A DNA stretch of 42,456 nucleotides, taken from Mesorhizobium sp. ORS 3359 (GTDB lineage: Bacteria > Pseudomonadota > Alphaproteobacteria > Rhizobiales > Rhizobiaceae). How positions within the stretch are numbered: the stretch's first letter is position 1; every line of letters starts with the position of its first letter. Both the position numbers and the translations under genes were made by a program. This document shows positions 9,902 through 17,823 of the stretch, one piece after another. Location of the stretch: the NCBI GenBank assembly GCA_000824845.1, contig CCNC01000153.1, forward strand, positions 1 to 42,456, written 5' to 3'. The notes under the pieces were generated by a model. The model was not told the DNA's origin. It was given only the letters and a program-made list of their open reading frames with translations, and did no database searches.

Positions 9902-10702
9902 TCAGTCGAGCAGGGCCTGCTCGTCTTCGTCGATAAGGCACTTCAGCGTCATGTAGAGGACGATGACCACGATGGCGCCCAGGAAGGTCAGGCTGGTTGC
10001 GGTGGTGCCGAAGCCCATGCCGCCATATTCGACCGGCTGCGAAAGCAGGTCGCCGAAGGAGGCGCCGAACGGCCGGGTCAGGATGTAGGCGAGCCAGAAG
10101 GCGAGGATGCCGTTCAGGCCGAGGAAGAACCAGGCAAGGGTGATCGCCGCGATGACGCCGCCGAAGATAAGGCCGGTGGTGAGATAACCCATGTCGAAGC
10201 GCTCGGCCACCAGATCGCCGGCGGCCGTGCCGAGCGAGAAGGTGAACAGGATCGCCAGCCAGTAGAAGATCTCGCGCCTGGTGGTGAAGATGGTATGGAT
10301 CGAGAGCGTCCTTTCGCTGGCGTACCAGGCCACGAAGGTCAGCGCGAGGGCGACCGAGAAGACGGTCGTCGTCGTCTCCAGCCGCACGCCGAAATTGTCG
10401 ACGAGGTTGTCGGTGACCAGCGTGCCGACGACGCTGATCAGCACGACCGCCAGCCAATAGGCCCAGGGCACGTAGCGCTTCTGCGCGAATTGCAGGCCAA
10501 GCGCGACGACCAGGATGCCGCTCATGATCAAGGATGTGACGGTGAGGCCGAGGCCGAGATTGACGGCCAGATAGTCGGCCGCCGTCTCGCCCATGGTCAC
10601 CGCCATGACCTTGATCAGCCAGAAATCGAGGGTGACGTCCGGGACCCTGTTCAGTTCGGACCCGTATTCGTTGCCTGTCATGGTCATTGCGATGGCCGTC
10701 AT
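9902..10702 (-). CDS. Four-repeat integral membrane protein (COG4705-like)
   Basis: About 266 aa and almost entirely hydrophobic, with eight likely membrane segments. Four tandem units of 55-65 residues are visible, each with Trp/aromatic residues then G-x4-D-x-L inside a membrane segment (acidic residues at about 43, 98, 163, 218), e.g. MGETAADYL, VGTLVTDNL, LGTAAGDLV, FGASFGDLL. I recognise the family only as an uncharacterised membrane protein; a transport or ion-binding role is inference. The start is uncertain: ATGs at 10702, 10687 and 10681 are all in frame without a clear ribosome-binding site, and the conserved part begins just after the last one. It is the first gene before the two-component pair on the same strand. 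Confidence 0.75.
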   Translation of the reverse strand: MTAIAMTMTGNEYGSELNRVPDVTLDFWLIKVMAVTMGETAADYLAVNLGLGLTVTSLIMSGILVVALGLQFAQKRYVPWAYWLAVVLISVVGTLVTDNLVDNFGVRLETTTTVFSVALALTFVAWYASERTLSIHTIFTTRREIFYWLAILFTFSLGTAAGDLVAERFDMGYLTTGLIFGGVIAAITLAWFFLGLNGILAFWLAYILTRPFGASFGDLLSQPVEYGGMGFGTTATSLTFLGAIVVIVLYMTLKCLIDEDEQALLD

Positions 10703-10903
10703 CCTGGAGGAGCCGGTCGTCCGCGCTCTGTTCAAGCCGACAAACCGTGGCAATCAGGCTAGGCGGGTAAATTCACCGCGGCCTGTCCGCATCCTTACAA
10801 ATTCGTAAGGTCGGCCAAAAACATTCGCCGGGTCTCGTCATCGCCCGACGGAAGAGCTAGACAAAGCCCGGCGTCCGTCTCGGCGCTGGAGCGGTGAGAA
10901 AGA

Positions 10904-11536
10904 ATGGCCTACACGTCCCTCAAAGCGGCGCCGAAAGCGTTCGACCAGCACAAGCGCCTGATCGTCGTGCAGGTGGCAGCCGTGCTTGCCGTCATCCTGC
11001 TTCTCTTCAGCAGACCGGCGCTGGCCGAAGGATCGAACGGACATGAAGCGCTGGAGACGGTCGGCTTCGTAATGGTGCTGGCCTGCTTCCTGGGCCGGCT
11101 GTGGAGCATCCTTTTCGTCGGCGGCAGAAAGAATGACGAGCTGATCGTGTGCGGCCCGTTCTCGATGACCCGGAACCCGCTCTATTTCTTCTCGACTGTC
11201 GGCGCGGCCGGCATCGGGCTGATGTTCGGGTCGGTGCTGGCGGCCGCGATGCTCGGCCTGGCAAGCTTCCTCGTCTTCCGGTTCACCGCGCGCAAGGAGG
11301 CCGCGTATCTCGCCGGCAAGTTCGGCGCGGCTTACGCGGCCTATGCCGAACGCACGCCGTCCTTCTGGCCGAATCCGATGCTTTATCGCGACGAGGCGCA
11401 GTGGCTGTTTTCGACGGGCGCGCTGAGGAACACGTTCCGCGACGGACTCTTCTTCCTGGCGCTGTTTCCGGTGATCGAGGCGGTCGAGTATGCCCGCCTC
11501 AGCGGCCACCTGCCGACGCTTTTCACGGTCTATTAG
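10904..11536 (+). CDS. Isoprenylcysteine/phospholipid methyltransferase-like membrane protein
   Basis: The 210-aa membrane protein has segments at about 20-40, 52-72 and 90-120. The motif GPFSMTRNPLYF (about residues 84-95) followed by a KEAAYLAGKFGAAYAAY segment is the SAM-binding signature of the ICMT/PEMT integral membrane methyltransferases. The methyl acceptor in bacteria is usually unknown. The C-terminal 45 residues (ALRNTFRDGLFFLALFPVIEAVEYA) form an extra hydrophobic segment. The ATG at 10904 follows GAGAAAGA. It stands alone, divergent from the upstream membrane-protein gene. Confidence 0.82.
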   Translation: MAYTSLKAAPKAFDQHKRLIVVQVAAVLAVILLLFSRPALAEGSNGHEALETVGFVMVLACFLGRLWSILFVGGRKNDELIVCGPFSMTRNPLYFFSTVGAAGIGLMFGSVLAAAMLGLASFLVFRFTARKEAAYLAGKFGAAYAAYAERTPSFWPNPMLYRDEAQWLFSTGALRNTFRDGLFFLALFPVIEAVEYARLSGHLPTLFTVY

Positions 11537-11671
11537 TTGCCCGGCACGGAACGACCGGCAGATATGTTTGCTTGGCAGGCGGCATAGGTTGAAGATTGGC
11601 GCGAAGCGCCCATCGCGATCCCTGCCGTGACGTCGCGGCGTTGCCACGGTGCAGAATTCTGCGCCGCTGCG

Positions 11672-11750
11672 TTCCTTGGCCAAGGTCACGGAATGGATCC
11701 TCGGGTCTGCCCTCCGCTTCGCGTCGCTCCGCCCGTGGATGACGAGGTTG
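11672..11750. repeat. Intergenic repeat with GGATCCTCGGGTCTG core
   Basis: The stretch contains CCTTGGCCAAGG (palindromic), GGATCCTCGGGTCTG and a run of CGCTTCGCGTCGCTCCGCCC followed by GGATGACGA. A shortened inverted relative is at 41229-41267 (CGTCATCC...GACCCGAGGGTCCATGC). This family is familiar from Mesorhizobium intergenic DNA. The rest of 11537-11805 holds no gene I can support. Confidence 0.55.
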
Positions 11751-11805
11751 GGAGGTCCAGCCAGTCCCCAACGTTTGCGCTGATTCGCCAGATTACAAAC
11801 GCCCC

Positions 11806-12015
11806 TCAGCGCGCCCTGTCCCGCGCGGCGCGACGCGTGCTCTGCAGGAGAATCGCCAGGCAGCCGGCGAGAAGCAGCAAGCCGCCGATGAGCGGCGGCA
11901 GGCCCAGGAGTTTCACCGCGGCGGTGACCAGCGCGATCAGGATCAGGGCCAGCAGCGCAAGATTGCCGTCGTCGACGAACATGCCGACGAGTTCCTTGAA
12001 GACCAGACGGATCAT
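11806..12015 (-). CDS. Small two-span membrane protein coupled to upstream gene
   Basis: The 69-aa protein MIRLVFKELVGMFVDDGN... has two hydrophobic stretches (about 19-36 and 38-57) separated by the short turn LGLPPL, and a basic tail. The ATG at 12015 overlaps the stop of the larger membrane-protein gene by four bases (ATGA), which supports translation and a joint function, perhaps as an accessory subunit. I do not recognise a named family. Confidence 0.75.
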   Translation of the reverse strand: MIRLVFKELVGMFVDDGNLALLALILIALVTAAVKLLGLPPLIGGLLLLAGCLAILLQSTRRAARDRAR

Positions 12016-12767
12016 CGGGCAATTCCCCTGGCGGGCGCCGGGTAAGCGCCGCGTAGACAGCGCATAATGGCGAAGGATGCGGCGGCGATGACGGCGAAGA
12101 TGGCGAGCAGAGCGAGATCGGCGCCTGGCCACTCTGCGCCGAGGCCCTCGCCGGTCCAGAACACGCCGAAGCTGGTCAGCATCAGCCCGACGACGAATTT
12201 CAGCGAATTCTCGGGCACGCGCGCCAGGGGCCGGTGCACGGCAAGGCCGATCAGCATCACCAGTACGAAGGCCGCCAGCGCGCCAAGGCCGGCATAAAGC
12301 GTCTGGCCATGCGCGGCGCCGACCGCAATGACGATGAACACCACTTCCACGCCCTCGAGCAGCACCGCCTTGAACGACGCGACGGCGGCCAGATAGTCGG
12401 CGCGGCGGTCGCCGGCCTGTCGCCGCAGCACCTCCGTCTCCTTGGAAAAGGCCTGCTCCTCGTCATGCAGCGCGATCACGCCGACGCTGCGCAGGATAGC
12501 CTTCCTCAGCCAGCGCATGCCGAACAGGATCAAAAGCACGCCGACCACGAATTGCAGGACGACGATGGGGATGAGCACCAGCAGCGGGCCGAAAATGAGC
12601 ACCAGCGCCGCCAGCAGGATGAGCGCAAGTGCTGCACCCGTCAGCGCGGGGCGCCAGCCGCGCGTCACCCCGACGGCGAGCACGATGGTGAAGGCTTCGA
12701 CGACCTCGACGAAGGACGCCAGGAAAGAGGCCGTCACGGTGGAGAGTATGGGCGTCAGGCCATGCAT
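12012..12767 (-). CDS. Duplicated membrane protein with E-x2-E motifs (COG4280-like)
   Basis: The 251-aa integral membrane protein has a visible internal duplication. SFVEVVEAFTIVLAVGVTRG (about 18-37) matches VLLEGVEVVFIVIAVGAAHG (about 135-154), and LQFVVGVLLILFG matches LKFVVGLMLTSFG. Each half carries a paired-glutamate motif at the start of a membrane segment (E21/E24 and E138/E141). Such duplicated acidic motifs recall cation transporters of the TMEM165/GDT1, TerC or FTR1 kind; that is inference only. The ATG at 12767 is taken instead of a TTG at 12782. It is coupled to the 69-aa protein downstream. Confidence 0.78.
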   Translation of the reverse strand: MHGLTPILSTVTASFLASFVEVVEAFTIVLAVGVTRGWRPALTGAALALILLAALVLIFGPLLVLIPIVVLQFVVGVLLILFGMRWLRKAILRSVGVIALHDEEQAFSKETEVLRRQAGDRRADYLAAVASFKAVLLEGVEVVFIVIAVGAAHGQTLYAGLGALAAFVLVMLIGLAVHRPLARVPENSLKFVVGLMLTSFGVFWTGEGLGAEWPGADLALLAIFAVIAAASFAIMRCLRGAYPAPARGIAR

Positions 12768-13063
12768 GAAGCTCTTGTCCAATGCTGGGGAATCATCGGC
12801 TGGCGGGAACGATACAGCGCACGAGAGGCGGCGAGAATGCCGGAGGTGATCGCAGGGCCGATCGGCGCGCTGGCACCGGCCTGCGCCACATGTGCCGTGG
12901 TGTGATCGCGCTCCGACGCGAGCGTGGGACCGGACGTTTCGAAGAACTCATTGACGGTCTGTATCCGTTCGGTGTCCGTTGTATCGCGGCGCTGCCCTGG
13001 CTATCTGCGGGAGCAACAAGGCATTTGAGCGGCCGACGAGCCGCTCCAGCAGGAACGGAGCAC

Positions 13064-14083
13064 ATGAAGAAGATCGGATTTCTGTCGTTCGGGCATTGGT
13101 CGCCCTCGCCGCAATCGGGCACGCGCTCGGGCGCCGATGCGCTGCTGCAGTCGATCGACCTCGCGGTCGCGGCCGAGGAGCTTGGCGCCGACGGCGCCTA
13201 TTTTCGCGTCCATCATTTTGCCCGGCAGCTCGCCTCGCCGTTTCCGCTGCTTGCCGCGGCTGGCGCCAAGACCAAGCGGATCGAGCTCGGCACCGCCGTC
13301 ATCGACATGCGCTACGAGAACCCGCTCTACATGGCCGAGGATGCGGGCGCCGCGGACCTCATCGCCGGCGGTCGTTTGCAGCTCGGCATCAGCCGCGGCT
13401 CGCCCGAGCAGGTGATCGATGGCTGGCGCTATTTCGGCTACGTGCCGCAAGAGGGCAAGAGCGACGCCGACATGGCGCGGAACCATGCCGAGATCTTCCT
13501 CGACCTGTTGCGCGGCGAAGGCTTCGCTCAGCCCAATCCGCGGCCGATGTTCCCCAATCCGCCCGGCCTGCTCAGGCTCGAGCCCTTCTCGGCAGGCCTG
13601 CGCGATCGCATCTGGTGGGGCGCGGCCACCGATGCCACCGCCGTGTGGGCGGCCAAGCTCGGCATGAATCTGCAAAGCTCGACGCTGAAATTCGACGAGA
13701 GCGGTGAGCCGCTGCATGTCCAGCAGGCCAAGCAGATAAGAGCCTATCGCGCCGCCTGGAAGGAAGCCGGCCACGCGCGGGAGCCGCGCGTCTCGGTCAG
13801 CCGCAGCATCTTTGCCCTCGTCAATGACATGGACCGCGCCTATTTCGGCGGCAGCGAGGGCGAGGACCACTTTGGCTATATCGAGCCCGAGAAGCGCGCC
13901 GTGTTCGGCCGCACCTATGCGGCAGAGCCGGACAAGCTGGTCGAGCAGCTCAGGGAAGACGAGGCGATCGCCGAGGCCGACACGCTGCTGCTCACCGTGC
14001 CCAATCAGCTCGGCGTCGACTACAATGCCCATGTCATCGAGTCGATCCTGAAGCACGTCGCGCCGGCGCTCGGCTGGCGGTGA
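13064..14083 (+). CDS. LLM-class flavin-dependent oxidoreductase
   Basis: The 339-aa protein begins MKKIGFLSFGHW and has the luciferase-like TIM-barrel pattern: GAYFRVHHFARQLASPFPLLAAAGAKT at about 46-72, then ELGTAVIDMRYENPLYMAEDAGAADLIAGGRLQLGISRGSP. These segments bind FMN (or F420) in the family. The substrate is not predictable. The ATG at 13064 has GGAACGGAG upstream. It is monocistronic; the 281 bases upstream hold no gene I can support, although they should contain its promoter and that of the divergent membrane-protein pair. Confidence 0.9.
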   Translation: MKKIGFLSFGHWSPSPQSGTRSGADALLQSIDLAVAAEELGADGAYFRVHHFARQLASPFPLLAAAGAKTKRIELGTAVIDMRYENPLYMAEDAGAADLIAGGRLQLGISRGSPEQVIDGWRYFGYVPQEGKSDADMARNHAEIFLDLLRGEGFAQPNPRPMFPNPPGLLRLEPFSAGLRDRIWWGAATDATAVWAAKLGMNLQSSTLKFDESGEPLHVQQAKQIRAYRAAWKEAGHAREPRVSVSRSIFALVNDMDRAYFGGSEGEDHFGYIEPEKRAVFGRTYAAEPDKLVEQLREDEAIAEADTLLLTVPNQLGVDYNAHVIESILKHVAPALGWR

Positions 14084-14120
14084 CGGCGCCGGCATCGGCG
14101 CGAGGCGTTCTTCCCCGGTA

Positions 14121-14150
14121 TTGACGCCGGCCCAATCCCGGCTCTACTTT
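14121..14150 (+). promoter_or_regulatory. Candidate sigma-70 promoter ahead of lacI-family gene
   Basis: TTGACG (14121-14126) is followed after 18 bases by TACTTT (14145-14150). The start of transcription would fall near 14157, inside the paired palindrome at 14157-14178, which is the expected place for a repressor site. Confidence 0.5.
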
Positions 14151-14156
14151 GCCGCG

Positions 14157-14178
14157 TAATCGGTTACGCAACCGATTA
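14157..14178. promoter_or_regulatory. Paired LacI-type operator
   Basis: TAATCGGTT and AACCGATTA form perfect 9-bp arms around ACGC. Each half also contains the LacI-family core AANCGNTT (AATCGGTT at 14158-14165, AACCGATT at 14170-14177), with centres 12 bases apart. It lies about 280 bases before the LacI gene and right after a promoter-like pair, so autoregulation is the simple reading. Confidence 0.65.
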
Positions 14179-14458
14179 CCGGTATCGAGGGAGGGTAGAG
14201 CGGGCAAGGGTTCACCGTCGGGGGTCAGCCGCCGGCGTCGCGGCGGAGGTTATCCGCCCGGCGGACCGCAATTGCCCGGCGTCGATGACATTTCGAACCC
14301 TCCGTAATCGGCCTTGTCATCGTGCTCGCGGTCATCCTAGACGCGTAGCGGGAGAGATTGTTGCGGAAGGGTCCGGGGTCGAAGGGATAGAGCATGATGT
14401 CGTCCCGCTATACGCTTTTCAGCACCATGCTTCAGGGATTGCCTGGGGAAACCGGCCC
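14179..14458 (+). other. Long GC-rich leader before the LacI gene
   Basis: These 280 bases contain GC-rich inverted segments (CCGCCGGCGTCGCGGCGG near 14230) and a piece of a common intergenic repeat (TAGAGCATGATGTCGTCC near 14389). No gene or recognised riboswitch was seen. An open frame here joins the LacI gene but lacks family character. Confidence 0.35.
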
Positions 14459-15457
14459 ATGACGACCATTGCCGATGTCGCGCGTCATGCCGGGGTGTCC
14501 GTCGCAACGGTCTCGCATGTGATGAACCATACCCGCCATGTCGAGCCGGAAACGGCGGAGCGGGTGCGCGCCGCGATCACAGCGCTGCGCTACAGCCCGA
14601 ACTCGGTGGCGCGGAGCCTGCGGCGCGGCGAGACCAAGACCATCGGCCTGCTGCTGCCCGACAACTCCAACCCGTTCTTCGCCAGCGTCGCACGGCAGAT
14701 CGAGGATGCCGGCTTCGTCTCCGGCTACACGGTGATCCTGTGCAACTCCGACGGCAATGCCGAAAAGGAAGAGCGCTACCTCTCGGTGCTGATGGCCAAG
14801 CAGATCGACGGGCTGATCTTCGCCGGCTCGTCCGACCATGCGCGGGTGTTCGCCCGCCTGCTGCCCAGCGTGCCGGCAGTGCTGCTCGACCGCGAGATCC
14901 AGTCGGTCAATGTCGATTCGGTGCTGGTCGACCATGACCATGGCGGCTATCTCGCCGGCAAATATCTGGCCGGACTCGGGCATGAAAAGATCGGCGTCAT
15001 CGGCGGCCCGCGCGATTCCAGCTCCAGCCCGGCCCGCCTGCGCGGTTTCGCGCGGGCGCTCGAAGAGGCTGGCCTCGAGCTGCCGGCCTCGTCGATCGTC
15101 GATTCCGACTATCATTTCGCCGGCGGGCGCCTGGCGATGGAACAGCTGATCGCGCAGGCGCCGGACATCACGGCGGTGTTCGCCTGCAACGACCTGATGG
15201 CGATGGGCGCGGTCACGGCGCTGCGCTCGCGCGGATTGCGGGTTCCTGACGACATCTCGATGATCGGGTTCGACGATATTCCCTATGCCGTCACCACCTG
15301 GCCGCCGCTGACGACCATCGCGCAGCCGGTCGAAAAGATCGGCACGCGCGCGGTGAGCCTGCTGCTCGAGAGGCTGGGCGAACCGGAAGCGCCGTCAAGG
15401 CGCGAGGTGCTGGCACCGGTGCTGGTGGAGAGGGAAAGCTGCGCGGCGCGGGGGTAG
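14459..15457 (+). CDS. LacI-family transcriptional regulator
   Basis: The 332-aa repressor begins MTTIADVARHAGVSVATVSHVMN, the classic LacI helix-turn-helix with hinge helix (SPNSVARSLRRGETKTIGLLLPD at about 44-66). It continues into a periplasmic-binding-protein-like effector domain of the sugar-responsive type. The ATG at 14459 is chosen because the HTH starts there and GGGGAA precedes it. No sugar gene is adjacent on this side; the next genes are for arginine catabolism. Its targets other than its own promoter are unknown. Confidence 0.93.
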   Translation: MTTIADVARHAGVSVATVSHVMNHTRHVEPETAERVRAAITALRYSPNSVARSLRRGETKTIGLLLPDNSNPFFASVARQIEDAGFVSGYTVILCNSDGNAEKEERYLSVLMAKQIDGLIFAGSSDHARVFARLLPSVPAVLLDREIQSVNVDSVLVDHDHGGYLAGKYLAGLGHEKIGVIGGPRDSSSSPARLRGFARALEEAGLELPASSIVDSDYHFAGGRLAMEQLIAQAPDITAVFACNDLMAMGAVTALRSRGLRVPDDISMIGFDDIPYAVTTWPPLTTIAQPVEKIGTRAVSLLLERLGEPEAPSRREVLAPVLVERESCAARG

Positions 15458-15484
15458 TGTCGGTAATCGTCGACGCTGGAGCTG

Positions 15485-15645
15485 CCCCCTCTCCGTCTCG
15501 GCGCTGCGCGCCGATCCACCTCTCCCCCATTTCATGGGGGCGAGGAAACGCCAATCGCCGAGGGCCGACCTTCGCAGGCCTGGGTTCCTCGCCCCCGCCA
15601 AAGGCGGGGGAGAGGTGGCTCGGCGAAGCCGAGACGGAGAGGGGG
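15485..15645. repeat. 161-bp long inverted repeat between convergent genes
   Basis: It has perfect 18-bp ends (CCCCCTCTCCGTCTCGGC at 15485-15502 and its complement at 15628-15645). Inside are CCTCTCCCCC...GGGGGCGAGGAA and TTCCTCGCCCCC...GGGGGAGAGG hairpins. It lies between the converging LacI and ocd genes, where it may end transcription in both directions. Confidence 0.9.
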
Positions 15646-15695
15646 AGCGCCCTATGCGATTGGCCGGCCCCTCGAAACGGCCTCGGCGAAAGACT

Positions 15696-16754
15696 TCACG
15701 CCGCCGGCTGCATGGCGGCCCTCTCCAGCATGCCGAAAAGGTCGCGCGGCTCGTCGGGGTCGGCGAGCAGGTCGAGCTCCTCATAGAGGCCGGTGGCCTG
15801 GAGCTGGTCGCGGACGTAGCGCAGCGCCGAAAAATCCTCGGTGGCGAAGCCGACGGAATCGAACAGCGTGATCTGCTCGGGCGCCTCGCGGCCCTTTGCC
15901 TTCCCGGTCATTACCTGCCACAGCTCGGTCACCGGATGATCGGCGTCGAGCTGCTGTATCTCGCCCTCGATGCGCGTCTGCGGCGGGAACTCGACGAAGA
16001 TGTCGGAGCGCAAAAGGATGTCGCGGTGGAGTTCCGTCTTGCCTGGGCAGTCGCCGCCGACGGCGTTGATGTGGACGCCGGAGCCCACCATGTTGTCGGT
16101 GAGGATGGTGGCGTTCTGCTTGTCGGCGGTCACCGTGGTGATGATGTCGACACCTTCCACCGCGTCCTGCCCGGTCGCGCAGATGGTGATGTCAAGACCC
16201 TTGGCGGCAAGGTTGCGGGCGCATTTTTCGGACGCCGAACGATCGATGTCGTAGAGCCGCAGCCGGTCGACGCCGAGCAGCGCCTTGAAGGCGATGGCCT
16301 GGAACTCGGACTGGGCGCCGTTGCCGATGATGGCCATGGCGCGTGAACCCTTGGGCGCCAGGTATTTTGCCGCTACGGCGGAAGTGGCGGCGGTGCGCAG
16401 CGCCGTCAGGATGGTCATTTCGGTCAAGAGCATCGGATAGCCGGAGCCGACATCGGCGAGCACGCCGAAGGCGGTGACGGTCTGGCGGCCCTCGCGCATG
16501 TTCTTCGGATGGCCGTTGACATATTTGAAGCCGTACATCTTGCCGTCGCTGGTCGGCATCAGTTCGATGACGCCGTCATGGCTGTGCGAGGCGATGCGCG
16601 GCGTCTTGTCGAACAGCTCCCAGCGGCGGAAATCCTCCTCGATATAGGCGGCGAGCTCGGTCAGGAAGCGCTCGACGCCGATGGCGAGCACCAGCTTCAT
16701 CATGCGGTCGACGCTGACGAAGGGAACGATGGCGAGGCGCGAAGGCTGGGTCAT
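15696..16754 (-). CDS. ocd: Ornithine cyclodeaminase
   Basis: The 352-aa enzyme converts ornithine to proline and ammonia with bound NAD. Features of the mu-crystallin/OCD family include the substrate-binding segment PRIASHSHDGVIELMP near 52 and KYVNGHPKN near 77. A Rossmann region AIIGNGAQSEFQA (about 141-153) and NAVGGDCPGKTEL with the catalytic Asp (about 232-244) follow. Its ATG at 16754 lies two bases after the arginase stop, so the two form an operon that turns arginine into proline. Regulation is probably by the divergent Lrp-type protein. Confidence 0.95.
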   Translation of the reverse strand: MTQPSRLAIVPFVSVDRMMKLVLAIGVERFLTELAAYIEEDFRRWELFDKTPRIASHSHDGVIELMPTSDGKMYGFKYVNGHPKNMREGRQTVTAFGVLADVGSGYPMLLTEMTILTALRTAATSAVAAKYLAPKGSRAMAIIGNGAQSEFQAIAFKALLGVDRLRLYDIDRSASEKCARNLAAKGLDITICATGQDAVEGVDIITTVTADKQNATILTDNMVGSGVHINAVGGDCPGKTELHRDILLRSDIFVEFPPQTRIEGEIQQLDADHPVTELWQVMTGKAKGREAPEQITLFDSVGFATEDFSALRYVRDQLQATGLYEELDLLADPDEPRDLFGMLERAAMQPAA

Positions 16755-16756
16755 GA

Positions 16757-17692
16757 TCAGAGGCTCCCGGAATGGCTGCGGGTCGGGCGGTCCATGATGC
16801 GGCGGCCCATCAGGCTGGCGGTGAGGTCGACCATCAGCGTCGCGGTGCGGCCGCGCTCGTCGAGGAACGGGTTGAGCTCGACCAGGTCGAGGCTGGAGAC
16901 GAGGCAGCTGTCGGAGAGCATCTCCATCACCAGATGCGCCTCGCGAAAAGTGGCGCCGCCGGGAACGGTGGTGCCGACGGCCGGCGCGATAGACGGGTCG
17001 AGAAAGTCGACGTCGAGGCTGACATGCAAGAGCCCGTTCTCCTGCTCGACGCGGGCGAGGAAAGCTCGCAGCAGCGGCGCGATGCCGTGCTCGTCGATGG
17101 CGCGCATGTCATGCACGGTGACGCCGGCTTCAGCGAGCGCGCGGCGCTCGGCGGGATCGACACTGCGCAGCCCGATGGCGCAGATGCGGGCCGGGTCGAC
17201 CGCCTGCGGCAGATCCGGGAAATAACCCTTGAAGCCGGCCTGGCCGCTGGCATAGGCGAGCGGCACGCCGTGCAGATTGCCGCTGGTGGTGGTGTCGAGC
17301 GTGTGGAAATCCGGATGCGCGTCGAGCCACAGGACGAAGAGCGGCCGGCCGCGTTTGGCGGCGCGGCGCGCCACGCCGGACACCGTGCCGGCGGAGATCG
17401 AATGGTCGCCGCCGAGGAAGATCGGCACGGCGTCCCTGGAAGCGGCGTAGGCGGTCTCGGCGATCGCCGCGGTCCAGGCGGAAATCTCCGGCAGCGCCTT
17501 CAGCGCGAGGTTGCCGTGCACCACCGCCGGTCGCGCCGCGGCCTTCTCGACCGTGCCCCAGTCCTCGACCTCATGGCCAAGCTCGGCCAGCACCGAGACG
17601 AGACCCGCCGTGCGCAGCGCGCTCGGCCCCATCTCGCATCCCATCCTGCCCGCGCCGTCCTGCACCGGCGCGCCGACGATCCTGCAGCGCAT
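16757..17692 (-). CDS. rocF: Arginase
   Basis: The 311-aa ureohydrolase splits arginine into ornithine and urea. The binuclear Mn ligands are in the family motifs FLGGDHSIS, WLDAHPDFHT and SLDVDFLDPS. SGNLHGVPLA contributes to substrate binding. The ATG at 17692 (MRCRIVGAP) is chosen because the fold's first strand starts there; the ribosome-binding site is weak. It is the first gene of the arginase-ocd operon, divergent from the Lrp gene with 131 bases between. Rhizobial workers also call this gene arcA. Confidence 0.95.
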   Translation of the reverse strand: MRCRIVGAPVQDGAGRMGCEMGPSALRTAGLVSVLAELGHEVEDWGTVEKAAARPAVVHGNLALKALPEISAWTAAIAETAYAASRDAVPIFLGGDHSISAGTVSGVARRAAKRGRPLFVLWLDAHPDFHTLDTTTSGNLHGVPLAYASGQAGFKGYFPDLPQAVDPARICAIGLRSVDPAERRALAEAGVTVHDMRAIDEHGIAPLLRAFLARVEQENGLLHVSLDVDFLDPSIAPAVGTTVPGGATFREAHLVMEMLSDSCLVSSLDLVELNPFLDERGRTATLMVDLTASLMGRRIMDRPTRSHSGSL

Positions 17693-17775
17693 GATTTTTT
17701 CAGCCCTTACGATTGATTGGCTGATTGGATCATCAGGCGGTGGCGGTTTGAACAGGCGAAATTGGCATTTCGAGA

Positions 17776-17793
17776 AGAATGATCTATCATTCT
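17776..17793. promoter_or_regulatory. Candidate Lrp-type operator in arginase/lrp divergent region
   Basis: AGAATGAT-CT-ATCATTCT is a perfect 8-bp inverted repeat about 30 bases before the regulator start and 84 before the arginase start. Its length and A/T-rich centre fit an Lrp/AsnC dimer site. Confidence 0.6.
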
Positions 17794-17823
17794 GCACATC
17801 CAACTTGACCAAGATGGGCAATC

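Noticed and set aside
12838..12906. 22-codon plus-strand ORF before the LLM oxidoreductase gene
   Set aside because: The start context is poor and no homology pattern is visible; such frames are common by chance.
14285..14458. N-terminal extension of the LacI protein
   Set aside because: The helix-turn-helix begins at 14459 behind a good ribosome-binding site, and the extension contains intergenic repeat sequence.
14179..14458. Riboswitch in the long leader of the LacI gene
   Set aside because: GC-rich hairpins are present, but none of the conserved cores of riboswitch classes I know is recognisable.
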